Positions 11,733 through 22,864 of a DNA stretch of 64,000 nt are shown piece after piece (positions within the stretch are counted from its first letter, which is position 1; every line of letters begins with the position of its first letter). The position numbers were made by a program, and so were the translations under genes. The stretch comes from Nymphaea colorata (taxonomy: Eukaryota; Streptophyta; Magnoliopsida; Nymphaeales; Nymphaeaceae), in the NCBI RefSeq assembly GCF_008831285.2, contig NC_045151.1, positions 303,544 through 367,543 of the forward strand, read 5' to 3'. Under the pieces are notes generated by a model, which ran no database searches, was not told the origin of the DNA, and saw nothing but the letters and a program-made list of their open reading frames with translations.

Positions 11733-12760
11733 AATGTCACCAGGGTGCGGCAAAAATAGACCCGCACCCTCGTCGACGCGACGCTGGTGCTGATTCGGGT
11801 GCGGGTGCGACCCAGATTCGCACCCAAGCCGCACCTGCTCATGAGCTCGCACCCAAATCGCACCGGTAACGAGAGAGGGCGGTAGGGAGAAGGAGAGAGT
11901 AAGGGACTGGAACGCGAGAGGAAGAGAGGGCGAGTGAGGAGTGCGGGAGAAAGTGACATGATTTGGGGAAACAATTTGGGTGATTTGGGGAAACGATTTG
12001 GGGGATTAGGGGAAACGATTTGGGGGAAAGGGAGAGCAAGGGTGAGGGGGACTGAACGCAAGAGGAAGAGAGGGCGAGTGAGGAGTGCAGGAGGAAGAGA
12101 TGTGCAGACAGAGAGGGCACCAGCGAGGGGGAAACAGATGCTCACCTGTGGAAGAGGGCAACAAAGAGGGAGATAGAGTGGAAGATGGGGAAGAGGAAGA
12201 TGCTCACATGTGTCGATGCTCACCTGGAAGAGGGCAACGAAGATGGAGATAGAGAGGAAGACAGGGAAGAGGAAGATGCTCACCCGTGGAAGAGGGCAAT
12301 GAAGAGGGAGATAGAGAGGAAGACGGGGAAGAGGAACATGAGGAAGGGGAACCCGTCGGGCTTCCTCTCGAGCAATAGAGCTCGGGTCCGAATTTGAATC
12401 CCGATCCAATTGAACCAACCCAAAGCCAAAATCCTTATAGACGACTTATAGGAATAACCCTCGTTAGTGAACAATGGAGCGCTTCGCCCCGTCCCTCCAA
12501 CCCCAAACCTAACCTCCTTATTAAGAAAGAAAGGAAGGGGAAAATTGCAATTTTTATTTTGATATTTAATAATTTTGTGATTTATAGATAATTTTGTCAT
12601 ATATATTAGTATTTGTTATTATTATAAATTAATAGTAATAATAATAATAATAATAAATAGTCTTGCCGCACCGCCGCACCTAAATTTTTTAAGATGTGTC
12701 ATACCGGCACTGGCACCCGCACCCGCGTCTGCACCCACATCGCGCATCTTGGTGACATAG
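11733..12760. mobile_element. Non-autonomous TIR DNA transposon, 1028 bp
   Basis: The ends are inverted: AATGTCACCAGGGTGCG on the left, and CTATGTCACCAAGATGCGC when the right end is read on the other strand. The element is flanked by a 9-bp direct repeat (CTTGTGAGC). A 9-bp duplication favours Mutator-like, but 8-bp hAT with a chance extra match cannot be excluded. Both sub-terminal regions are rich in GCACCCGCACC-type sequence. The interior (11880-12360) is a purine-rich patchwork: a block GGAACGCGAGAGGAAGAGAG-like repeated near 11910 and 12055, and a roughly 55-bp block with AAGATGCTCACC and GAAGAGGGCAA repeated three times. The 240-codon minus frame at 11696-12418 is low complexity (Pro/Leu/Ser from the GA-rich strand) and is not a transposase. 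Confidence 0.75.
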
Positions 12761-12769
12761 CTTGTGAGC
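12761..12769. repeat. Target-site duplication, right copy
   Basis: CTTGTGAGC, identical to 11724-11732. Confidence 0.8.
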
Positions 12770-13539
12770 TTTCAATCTCTCTCTCCCTCTCTCTCTCTCT
12801 GCTTTCTGGTGTGTCATTTGGTTATAGGAACATGTTCATCTATGCAAACGAGCATCGAGCTTAAATGAATATGTATTATTTCAAAGATTTAAATGAATGT
12901 CTACTGTTTTAAATATTTCTGAAAGTGCAGATAAAGAGGGAAATGGTAAGTAGTAACATCCAAAAAACAATAGTCCACATTTGATACATTACGAGTTAGT
13001 TTTTCCCACTATAACTAAGATACATAGTCAATGCAATGCCAAATTTATCAAATACGAAATCAGTTACAATTTCCGACTGAATATTAAGGTGTTAGTGGGA
13101 GTACGTTTATAAGGAACAATAAGCTGCCTTTGTTCAAATCAACTTTTTCGGCATAGGTCCTATATATAAACACAGCTAAATTTCTCAAGTCGATGTTTGA
13201 AAACCCAGTGACTTGGGACTCAACTCTGCTGTTCTTGACTCATGACTCGATGGGTCAACTCGGACACTAGGACCACGGGGTTATGTTAGCTTTTTTTAAG
13301 AAAAAATAATGTATAACTTGTCTTTTAGACATAAAACTTTTGTAAAATAACTTAATTTCACTTATGTGATTCAAAAAAGTCAAACTAATATAAAGTGAAG
13401 TCACAACTAAGTTTATTCTCTTTGAATTGTTGCAATTTAGCATGTCGAGCGGCACCTTTATCTTGGAGTAACTTCAGTATTTGTAACCCCATTACAGAAT
13501 AAGGCTGTGATCTGCTGAACCCTTCTTTGGTTCTCTGGT
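12770..13539. other. Intergenic, no gene recognised
   Basis: AT-rich DNA with a short CT-rich stretch at 12776-12802. No splice-flanked exon or known motif seen on either strand. Confidence 0.45.
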
Positions 13540-13756
13540 TAGAACATGCAAGTTCTATTGGCACGGAAGTGCCAAAGATTCACCCCCAAGCACGAGAAGA
13601 ACAGAAGACATGGTTGGTCTTTTTTCAGCATCTTCTTGAACAGCAAGCCTATATGCAGACATTTTAATGGTTCACGTGGTGGGCATGTCTCTCTCAACAA
13701 TGGGTCCAAGAATTCCAGTCCCATCCCTCGCCTCCACAAACTCCAAGCCCGTGTCC
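13540..13756 (-). pseudogene. Cysteine-rich receptor-like kinase C-terminal fragment
   Basis: On the minus strand the first part reads GMGLEFLDPLLRETCPP and then LKCLHIGLL, the subdomain X-XI region typical of DUF26 cysteine-rich receptor-like kinases. A one-base frameshift follows; in the next frame the sequence continues VQEDAEKRPTMSSVLLVLGG and ESLALP, the usual end of the kinase domain. No other kinase subdomain is found beside it, so it is an isolated, frameshifted fragment of a receptor kinase gene. Its origin (degraded gene or fragment captured by a transposon) is unresolved. Confidence 0.8.
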
Positions 13757-14622
13757 CTGTTTAATTCATTCAATGCAATATTGAAAATGTTATCTCTAGC
13801 TTTGATCAAGTAGGATGACTGAGAAAGAAGATTTCTCTACAATTTGTTGAAAGAAAATTTGATTAAATTAACCTATGTTGGTTCTGTATCACATAATACT
13901 ATGTTTGAGAAAGCCAACGGAAGAATGAATCGCACCACAGGGGCAGAATATAGATTCCTTTTCAATTCCGACATGTTGTTGGCTTGCCCTGTGAAATCTG
14001 GATGGTGAAATCTTTTGCTTCGAAAAGATTTGGTTTTAATTTAAAGGAAAGGTACTTATATGCCGACTAGAAGTTAAATATTGCAACATTTCTGGAAAAA
14101 ATAGAAATACTCAACCTCTGTACTCGGCATTTTGAAAGCAAATATGTATCTAAATCAATATTGGCTCTAGATTTGCAAGGCATTTATGATTTATAACGAG
14201 CTCAACAAAGCAAAAAGTAATATTCGAGTCAACTGCAATTAAGGACAAGAACAACAATTTTGTTAAATTGGCACCTTTGTCAAGAATTAATAATCGCCCA
14301 TATGATCATGAGGAAAAAATTTCACATCTGTTGAACATGATAGTTTGATTTTTATTTAAGTTGATTTTGAACAATAGCGAAAAGTAAGTTTAATAAATAT
14401 TGTGTTTCTGACTTGTGGCACATTTGTTAAACCCATGAACATTGACAGTCATAATCAACAATACTCAAAAAATAATGTTCAAAGGAATTTGGCCTCCAAT
14501 ATGCGAACATGAAGCAATCCAAATATACAAGTTGTTATAATGGAACCGAGAGGAAATGCAATCATGCTTGCTTTGTGTGCAGTCCATCACGTTCTATTGG
14601 CAATTGACTAATAGAAAGAAGA
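13757..14622. other. Intergenic, no gene recognised
   Basis: AT-rich; no coding frame above background and no recognised repeat unit. It may hold decayed transposon sequence linked to the copia fragment that follows. Confidence 0.4.
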
Positions 14623-15140
14623 TCAAACTTGAATGAGGGAATATGCAAAGAACATTCTTGAAAACAAGGAATCTGAGATTTTCAAGTCAGCTTGGTGAGA
14701 GGCGTGAGCTTTAGAGGCATAGAGTAATTTACCTGAAACATCAGAACTACGATTAAGAAATTTAGAAAAGCGAACAATATGATCACTTTCTCCCGAATAT
14801 ATGATCCACGATGACGACAAAAATTTGAAGGAAGATGACATAAGAACAAGGTTGATTGTAGGTAACTTGGCATTGCTAAATGCCATAACCTGTTCACATT
14901 CACTCTTAGTTATAGTAACTTCATCGGCATTCACTAGTTTAGTGTTGTCTCAATTATTAGCATTCACCTTGGTGGTCACATGAGGAGTTGTTCTATGAAG
15001 ATGATCGTGAGGAGGATATCCTTGAAGCTCATGGAAATTTTTTTTTTGGCATGTTCTGACCCCATAATTACGATATGACTCCATACTTACAATAGAACAT
15101 ACTCGGTGAGATTTCATTTGAAATATCAATTTTTCCAAAA
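14623..15140 (-). pseudogene. Ty1/copia gag-protease remnant
   Basis: On the minus strand, 15138-14950 reads as the end of gag with CQKKNFHELQGYPPHDH, resembling the region after the zinc knuckle in copia gag. 14934-14623 contains SSSWIIYSGESDHIV, the copia aspartic-protease motif, with the catalytic Asp of DSG changed to Tyr. A stop separates the two frames and no integrase or RT follows. It is a dead fragment of a copia element different from those at 9.7 kb and 30.7 kb. Confidence 0.7.
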
Positions 15141-15525
15141 CTAGTTTTGATGACTAAGTAAAAAGGGAGCCCTTTTTCAAGGATAAAAAAGGAATATGGA
15201 AAAATGAAAAGTTTAAAAAGTATTTCTTTATTAAAATACCCCTTTCCTTTTCGATGCATATTTGTTGCATCAACCACTTGGTGAGCAGAACTCAACATTG
15301 CACTGAAAATTTGTGAAGTTAGTTATATACACCACTTCTGTGTATGTAATTTCAAGCACATATGACAAAAAAAAATCATAATTAAAACAAAAAGAAACTT
15401 TGTGTAGGGATAAAAACAGAAACCGCAATGAGATTCGATAAAAATAAAATTTGTCAGTCCGCATATGCATATCGTTATGACCAATATACCTTTTTAAGCA
15501 CTAAAACGCATTTTCGTTTTTTTGT
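15141..15525. other. Intergenic, no gene recognised
   Basis: AT-rich sequence; three overlapping short minus-strand frames without motifs. Confidence 0.4.
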
Positions 15526-15770
15526 CCCGGTTATAGTGTTATTTCATTATCTCATAAATATTTTATTGTCTCATACTTATGTTCAGTGTTATTTCATGCA
15601 TCCATTCATTATCTCACTATCTCATAAATTTAGTATTATCTCAAAAACATTAACTCATACTTATATTTGATGTTATCTCATACATCCTTCTGTTCATTAT
15701 CTCATCAATCTTTTGTTATTTCATGAGCATTGTCTCATACTTATTTGTCATTTCACATGCATACTTAGTA
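15526..15770. repeat. Interspersed ATTATCTCATA-type short repeats
   Basis: The words TTATCTCATA, TTGTCTCATACTTAT and TTATTTCATG recur about ten times with irregular spacing of 20-45 bases. The same TTATCTCATA word is the core of a regular 65-bp tandem repeat at 38446-38640, so the two loci probably hold related element ends. Confidence 0.6.
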
Positions 15771-17509
15771 GGATCTACATTCGGTATATGCACATTACAT
15801 ACATGAGGGGGCGTATAGAACTTTGCTTTTGTAAGAGAAAATTCTCTGAGTGTTTTTGGGGGGGTTTGGTTTTAAACTAATCCTACGCCTCCCTCTAATA
15901 GTCTTTTAGTAATAAAAAGGTGCTGTACCATGTTGATATGTTTAAGTTGATGTCTCAGTCAACGCCTCATAGTTTCTTCCCAGTTACCAGCAGACAAAAC
16001 AAACTTTTGCAGAAGGAAGGCCATCACTGTTGGTGGTTCTTCACCTAATCACTAGCACATGGCATATTGTTATGCTCCACCGGCGCTTCAACAAGAAATG
16101 GGGTTTGGCAACAAACAAGGACAAAATAGATGTAGAAGATATTAAAAGTGGAAGAGATAATGAATGGAGAGAAAGAACGGAAGAAAAAAAAATGAGGAAG
16201 TGAATGGAGAGAAATGGACAACAAGATGTATGATGCCAAACAATGGAAAGGGAGGTAGACACTGGTGGCTTTGCGAACTCCATGAACGATCGACCATCTG
16301 CTATGGAAGCAATAGCATGGGCAGGGCGACAACAACAATGATCGACCATCTACTTACCATCAGATGCTCTGTAGATCAGCATCAAAGAACAATGTTCTTC
16401 AACCACTAAAGACGAGGGGGTGTTGGTCTTTCGTCCTTGCAGAGAAGAGAGAGAAATAGGGGGAGACGGCTACAAGACCAGGAGAACCCTAGGGAGATAA
16501 GAGAGAGAAAGAAATTGGGAGGTGAAAATAAAAAGGGTGAAAAAGTCAAGACAACTGGGGAGACAGGCAGAGAACAACGAGAGGGAGAGGGAGAGGGACA
16601 GAGGTACGATATAGGGTTTGGAAGAAAGAGAAGACAGAAGCGACAGAGAGAGATTGAGAGGGCTCACCTCAGCCTTTCACCTCCACCGCCGTTGCTCTAT
16701 CTTCCACCTCCTGCTTCTCTGTGTCGTGCACGAGCCAGTGAGAGAGATGAAGAGGGAGAGCCGGCATCAGGCGTCCTCTTCACGCGGGTGAGATTCGGGT
16801 CCAAGTCTAGACCCTAATCCAGCCCGACCTACCCCACTCGCCAAACATTACAATTTCAATACATGAATTGGCTATAATCTTACCAACCCCATTTTATATA
16901 TGCTCGGTAAAACCTCTTTATTTATGCTTAAATTTGGTCCAATAGAGAATCACTTGTGGTCGGTAGTTACCCATTTAGGCCATTTATGGTTGTTCATTTC
17001 TAAGTCTCTTGTTTTGATAAATATCTGTAGGATTTTAATTTTGGTTTTAGGTCATATATAAACATATGGATGTGGTGACCTCTACAAAGATAGTATGTTA
17101 CATAGACTTTGTGTTTTCTGTACATATGACATATTTATGCTACCAATGACACCCTCCTCCACACTCTACGCTGAAGTGAGTATTTTCTTTTAGATGAATG
17201 TGTCATCCTTTGTGAAACATTTGAATGTTAGTTTACAATATTCCTTCTACCCTATGAATGTTTCAAGAAAATCTTCATGAAACATATTTTTTTGCCTTTA
17301 AATGAGGTTGTCTTATAGCCTTTATTTCTTTTTATCATCAAGTGGATGGATTTCAGCTAGTCAAGCTGGTTAGGCTTACTTTCAGAATCTCATATTTTTT
17401 ATGTGAGTAAGATGAACAATCTCTATAATAGTGCCCATCACAAATTTCCTAACTTATTGATGCGTTAGCTATTTTGGGACAATTTGGATGTGGTCAGAGG
17501 TGTATGTTG
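15771..17509. other. Intergenic with GA-rich low-complexity tract
   Basis: No gene is recognised. 16140-16680 is purine-rich on the plus strand, producing a 126-codon frame (16437-16817) that is Arg/Glu-rich with a Pro-rich end; its composition follows the DNA bias, no domain is visible, and I leave it uncalled. Confidence 0.4.
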
Positions 17510-17644
17510 ATGGCAAGACAACTATTTCCATGGAGTAATCGAAGGTTAGCCAAAAGGAACTTTGCATTTTGCATCTTAATGATGTTAGTTCTAATTTTCA
17601 TCATTATTCTCTGTTTTACTTTTATAGGACATGGATTATTGTGA
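17510..17644 (+). CDS. Possible small membrane peptide or first exon (44 codons)
   Basis: An ATG-initiated frame of 44 codons encodes a basic N-terminus (MARQLFPWSNRRLAKRN) followed by about 25 hydrophobic residues, the shape of a signal anchor or signal peptide. The stretch TTTTTATAG just before the stop could be a splice acceptor, and a following frame (17627-17797) ends in QQLEAEHMELDR directly before a GTACAT donor-like site. The pieces might be exons of an unrecognised gene or chance. I do not recognise a family. Confidence 0.2.
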   Translation: MARQLFPWSNRRLAKRNFAFCILMMLVLIFIIILCFTFIGHGLL

Positions 17645-19047
17645 TGCTTCTTGCCAGTTCTCTCTCATTTATGAATTGTTATGTTCCCCCACTACAGTTT
17701 TACTCTTTTGGATTCTCCTATGTAGCTGCTATAAATCATTCCTTGCAGCAACTTGAGGCTGAGCATATGGAATTGGACAGGTACATATCATTATTGTTTC
17801 TAAGTGTTTTTTTTTTCATGTTTGTGGGATCTTGTTTGCTTTTAATTGTTTCATGTGTACGGTAATGTAGTTGGACACGAGTTTGTTCGCTGGATTGTTA
17901 GGAAATGAGACATTATGCTTCTTATACAAGTAGAAAAACTAAATATTATCTTTGTCTATCTGAATTTTCACACTTCTCTTTCTTTGCCCCTAGTTAATTT
18001 CAGTTACCTCAATACTTGATAGTTAAATTGTTTTGTATATTTTAATGTATTATGAATAATTATGATATTGGTTTTTTTTAAAAATAAATTTCGTGACGCG
18101 GTAAGCGCGTTACTAAAGACCGCCACCTGGGCTTCTGTGACATGGATTCATGTAATCTCTAACGTTGGATTGAATGTTACGAAATGTATCATCAGTAAAA
18201 AAATCAGCCACATAATGTTTGGTAACGCACATGGCAACGTTCAGGCCACGTTACAGAATATCTAAATGTGCTCTCCAATGTCCCTAAATGTGAAATTTCT
18301 TGTTGTGTTCGGACAAGGTCATATGCTTACCAGCATTTTAATGAACACACACATTGTCCTTTAGTAAAGAAGATGATCAAACAATGGTAGTTGTAGCATA
18401 AAAAAAAAATTGCACAAACTGATGAAGAAGAACCCTAATGAAAATATTAATGAATCTAATGAATTGTGAAAGGGAGAAACTACCAAATGCTTTATGCAAA
18501 ACAAAAAAAAAAAAAAACTTGTTGGGGGTGCTCCAATAGAAGGAGAAAAAAAAGGGAAAAAGCTTATCGATCGACTGATGTGATTCAACAAGGTCAAAGG
18601 TTGATTTGCCGATCTAGCAAACCGTTCATCTTCCACATAAACCGCACAAAATTTTTGGCATATGTGGCACTGGCAACGGCCATAATTGTTGCCAATAGAA
18701 GCTCGAGACTGAAGGTTTGATCAAGGCAACTTCCTTTTTATTCCAACAGCTTGATGGGAGAAGAAGAACCAAGTGCTCAGCCCTCCGCCCACTGACAATA
18801 CACCAAAAATGGCGTGGTGGAGCGAGGTAGGGCGATACAGGCTATGGCATACAATAACCTTGATAACTTAGATTATACTAAAGTATATATAGATTTCAAA
18901 TTTAATTATTTATGATGTTTTGGGAAGAGAAAAAAAGTTCAAAGAGAAAATTCTCTCTGGCTCAGATATCAATGTCGGCAGATACCTGTAACAATATAAC
19001 ACCAACCCGAATCTCGCAGGCGAACAGTAATCCAAACCAGCCAGTTC
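17645..19047. other. Intergenic, no firm gene
   Basis: Contains the exon-like frame ending at 17797 noted with the preceding entry; otherwise AT-rich with no recognised motif. 18360-18720 has an A-rich run near 18506 and short frames only. Confidence 0.4.
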
Positions 19048-19953
19048 TCAATAAGATGGAAGGAGTGCATCCAATAATTCTTCATCCAACTCCAGGGCAG
19101 CCATAACATGAGGGAGAAGGCAGACTTCCAGATCCATGCCTGAAATTCTACCATCAAACTTATTGGCACTCCCGCTGAGCACCGCCAACCCTTTCCCCCA
19201 CCCAAAGTCGCTCCCATACATCTCTAACCATGGGGAGCTGGCCACCATAACATCATTCGATTCAAACCCATTCACATCATACAATTGTATGTTCATGAGC
19301 CACTGCCAACCCATGTTGGCTGTTTCCCGCAACACGGTCTCATGCAGCGCCCGGGCTGCCCAACCCAGGTCCTGCCCAAGCAGATCACCCACCTTGGCCT
19401 CCGTCGACAAGAATAGCATGCAACTGCCGAAGTACTCCCAGGGCAAAGTTGGGTCCAGCCTCTTTTGAAGCCCGGCTGCAACCTTGCAGGCAGTGATCTG
19501 GTCGCCCTGGAGCTTCCGGGCCCATGTTATGGTCCGCCACATGAGCCCAACAAGTGCCTGCAACGACGAGATCTCACCCCTCTGCAGCTTCGAGCGCTTG
19601 TTGGCCTTGGCCTTGATCCGGGATATGGCTTGGGCACTGAAGCAGAAGATTCTTTCTCAGACTGCTGGAAGTTTGAGCCTCTCAATGCGGTGTTCAGACA
19701 GTGGGAAGTGGACTTGGTGGAGCTCCTTGGGGATCTGGGCTCGCTCCATCAATGGCGGTCGCGATATGGTTTCATGGCCGGCATTGAGCTCAGACCAGGA
19801 GTTGAAGAAGTGCCAGAAGGACTCGCCGTCAGCTGTGGTATGGTTGAGGGAGCAGCCTATCAAGACACCGTCCTCCAACTCCGTTACCAGAAATGAATGC
19901 ATTTCATTAGATGCATCGAACTCAAAATTTCGTTTCATTCTCAAAATTTTCAC
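19048..19953 (-). pseudogene. BAHD acyltransferase, 5'-truncated with one in-frame stop
   Basis: BAHD enzymes transfer acyl groups from CoA thioesters to plant metabolites in the cytosol. On the minus strand 19953-19660 reads FLVTELEDGVLIGCSLNHTT and ADGESFWHFFNSWSEL, containing the catalytic HxxxD motif (H-T-T-A-D). 19656-19051 continues in the same frame with ERIFCFSAQAISRIKAKANK, RLDPTLPWEYFG and the second signature DFGWG (codons 19209-19195), ending LLDALLPSY. The frame is interrupted once, by TGA at 19657-19659, where relatives usually have Arg, so a CGA-to-TGA change is likely. About 150 N-terminal residues expected for the family are absent upstream. FWHFF.SWSE resembles the At3g50280-like clade. 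Higher GC than the surroundings fits a captured or recently dead gene. An upstream exon outside what I can recognise is the alternative. Confidence 0.85.
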
Positions 19954-22864
19954 TCCCAGTAAAACTCATTTTTATATGCCCAAATCCACACATTCAACTT
20001 CTCTTTCCCAACCGAAAGCCAATCTAGAACCTTAATCTATTTGATTTATGCAACTTATATTGTATTCCATCCTGTTCATCCCCAATGAACCCACTCAATT
20101 AAGGTACAAGACCTTGATTTTAGCTTGACTGTTTTCTTCTAGGCTGCTCTGATCGGCCCAATTACCGTTAAGCTTGACCTGAATTATAAGGGATTGCTTT
20201 AATACGGTTAATTTCAAAAAATCAAATCATGTCGACTGCAGGAACCATATTATTCCTATTTCAGCTCCACGTAGAAATATTTTAAAAAATTATTCTGACA
20301 AGTCACAGCCTATGCAATCTTGTCTGAAGGACAGTATATGTCCCCAGAATGCAGGCAATGCTATAGCTTTGATTTGAACAAAACCAGTGCTCGTGGAGTA
20401 AGCATGCACGCAGTTAGCACAAACCTGAAGAAATATGAAAATGAGCGTTTCAAGTGGCTCAACTTTTACTTCAGTTCTGGTAACAGCACAATGGGCTCCT
20501 CAGTAAGAGTTTTTCCAAAACGATCCTCCCTTCTGAAAAAGCAGATTGCTTCATATCTAACCGGCCCACTTGGGCTTTTAATTTTCTATTTTTTTATTAG
20601 ATAAATTAACATACCGATGTTTATGATATCGAATTGTTTATGGGTGAGAGAGGGAGATGGACATCAAGTAGACGGCTAGAACGTTGTCGACTAAATCATG
20701 AATGCTTTTGTCCTTTGCCGCAGATAGAAAATTGAGAACAATGATTCAACTTTCGGCCTATTTTTACAGATAATGCACATGACGACCGTTAGTAAAATTA
20801 CACAAAACTGTTGACTTGATAAAATAAACATGATCCAAAAATGTTAAAATATGCTCCAAAGAAAATAAATATGTTATGTATTTTTTTTCAGTTTTTTTAA
20901 TGCCGAACAGTTTTTCTTCCCTTAAATTTACTTATCTTTTGATGTTTGTGTTATTAGTTTCCCACTTATTTTATTTTCTCCTTATTTTCAGTTTTTTTAA
21001 ATTTTAAAAAAATTATCATATTTTTCCTGCTTTTTTTTCGTTTTTTCAAGCTCATCGTATTATACTTAAAAAAAACCTCACCCCCAAAACTAAAAATGTT
21101 CGATTTACACATGTTATGTTAAAGCATCGAAGTAAATATATATTGATGGTAAACTCCATCTTATTCTCGTTGTGTACGCAAACTAGCACACAAAACTCAT
21201 TCTCAGTGTTCGTACGCTCTTTCATTTTTTTTTTCCATTTCTTGGAATCTTTTTTCTTTCCTCAAGAGTAATTAGTCATCGTTCAGTTCGGTGCCAACCG
21301 CTGGCCCATCAGTAAACGCCAGACCGTAGCAAAGCAACGGAAACCGACGGGTGCCACAGTAGGCTGACCTCCCCTCCCTTTTCTTTTATCCAATATCTCC
21401 TTCACCGGGCAGACCAGCCAAACTCCATCTTATTCCTATATCAATTGTTGCATCAGATCAATATTTAGTATAGGTGAACATATTCTTGGTTCATAAAGAA
21501 GTAGATTAGGTACAAAGACCGTGGAAGCTTTGATTTGTGCACAAGATTGGTTGCGAGATTAGGCTGAAGGTAATTTACTTATTATTAATGCTTTTAAGCA
21601 TATTTTTGTGTTGTTTATTTTATCTTTTATTAGATGATTCTAATTTGCCTTCACCTTTACTTGAAGAGAAAGCATCATTTGCATCTACATACACTGAAAC
21701 GGAATAATAAAGTAGAGATATATATTTTTTTGTACTTATCTATTTTCATTACATCAATTAAAACCAATTAAAACTCCACCCAATCCCTCATCACCTTCGA
21801 GTATAAAGGCATGCTTTCAATATATACTGCAAGAGTGTGTTTACAACCAGTGTTCTTAATATTTACTCATACGGGCCGATTCAGTTGATTTGCAATGTAA
21901 GGTTTTTATAAACTTACACATTTTGTTTTTCGATTTTAAGATTTTTTTAAAATATAATTTATTTTAAATTCTAAAAACAAAATAAAGAAGCGGTATGGGT
22001 AGAGTGTTGCTGAAGCAGGGGAAGAAAGATAATTTTGCACCACTCGAACCCGCAGGAAAGTGGAGAGGTATGTTAACTAGCGCATCTTATAACACGTGGT
22101 TATAACACTTGCTGATGATTTTCTTTGAAAGGAAGTGAGACTTGTATCGGTAAGAAGCTTAAAAATGTGAAGTTTGGAATTATGTAAATAAATTAATAAT
22201 GTGATATTAAAAATAAGTTATCGAACAGAGTCGAACCTACTCAAGCTGGCCAGCCTGGCCGAGCCCAGGCCCGATCAGTACCCAGCCCAATGCCCATCGT
22301 TGATAATAATATAATTTCAATCTGCTGTCTTACGTCCAGTGGGATAACCCCAGCCCATTTTGGCTATGAGGAGTCATGCCTGTCATAAGTATATTTGCTT
22401 ATAGACAGAAAATAGACAAATGAAATGCGAGTAGAATGGAAGATGTGATGCATATTAAGAGAATGGGGGATGTGATGCATATACTTAATTTGAGATCATG
22501 GTCGCACAATGGAAACTGCAGGAAAGGGGAAAGATCTTATTAAGTGCACTTGCGAATGGTGCCAATGGTGTCATGAGCAGTCCAAAGCCGCTGCATGACA
22601 TTGTTTGAGGAGGTTGGGAAAACCCAGACCGCCCCAAAAATATGGCCAAACAATGATAATTCACTAGACACAAGGCAGTAGGATAGAGAAAGATGGTTGC
22701 ATGCACTCTGGTGCACCGTGTACAGATCATGGTGCATGACATGGCCCACTCTTAAGGGCAGGTGTCATGCACATAGGCATGTATGTCTTTGCATTGTGTA
22801 CAAGTGTGTGCTCCTACGCAAGATAAGGGGTTAGAAGCCCACAAAATATTACATAAATGCAATT
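19954..22864. other. Intergenic, mostly AT-rich
   Basis: No gene recognised. 22230-22310 contains a GC-rich patch (GGCCCGATCAGTACCCAGCC and GCCCAATGCCCATCG) resembling the ends of the GC-rich elements at 50.9-52.0 kb, so a decayed member probably lies about 21850-22310. The frame 20320-20604 has no motif. Confidence 0.4.

Noticed and set aside
11696-12418. 240-codon minus-strand frame
   Set aside because: Pro/Leu/Ser-rich because the opposite strand is GA-repeat DNA inside a non-autonomous transposon; no transposase motif.
16437-16817. 126-codon Arg/Glu-rich frame
   Set aside because: Composition follows the purine-rich DNA; no domain, no splice support.
19465-20035. Plus-strand frames of 143 and 183 codons
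   Set aside because: They are antisense to the BAHD coding sequence, which carries the recognisable motifs.
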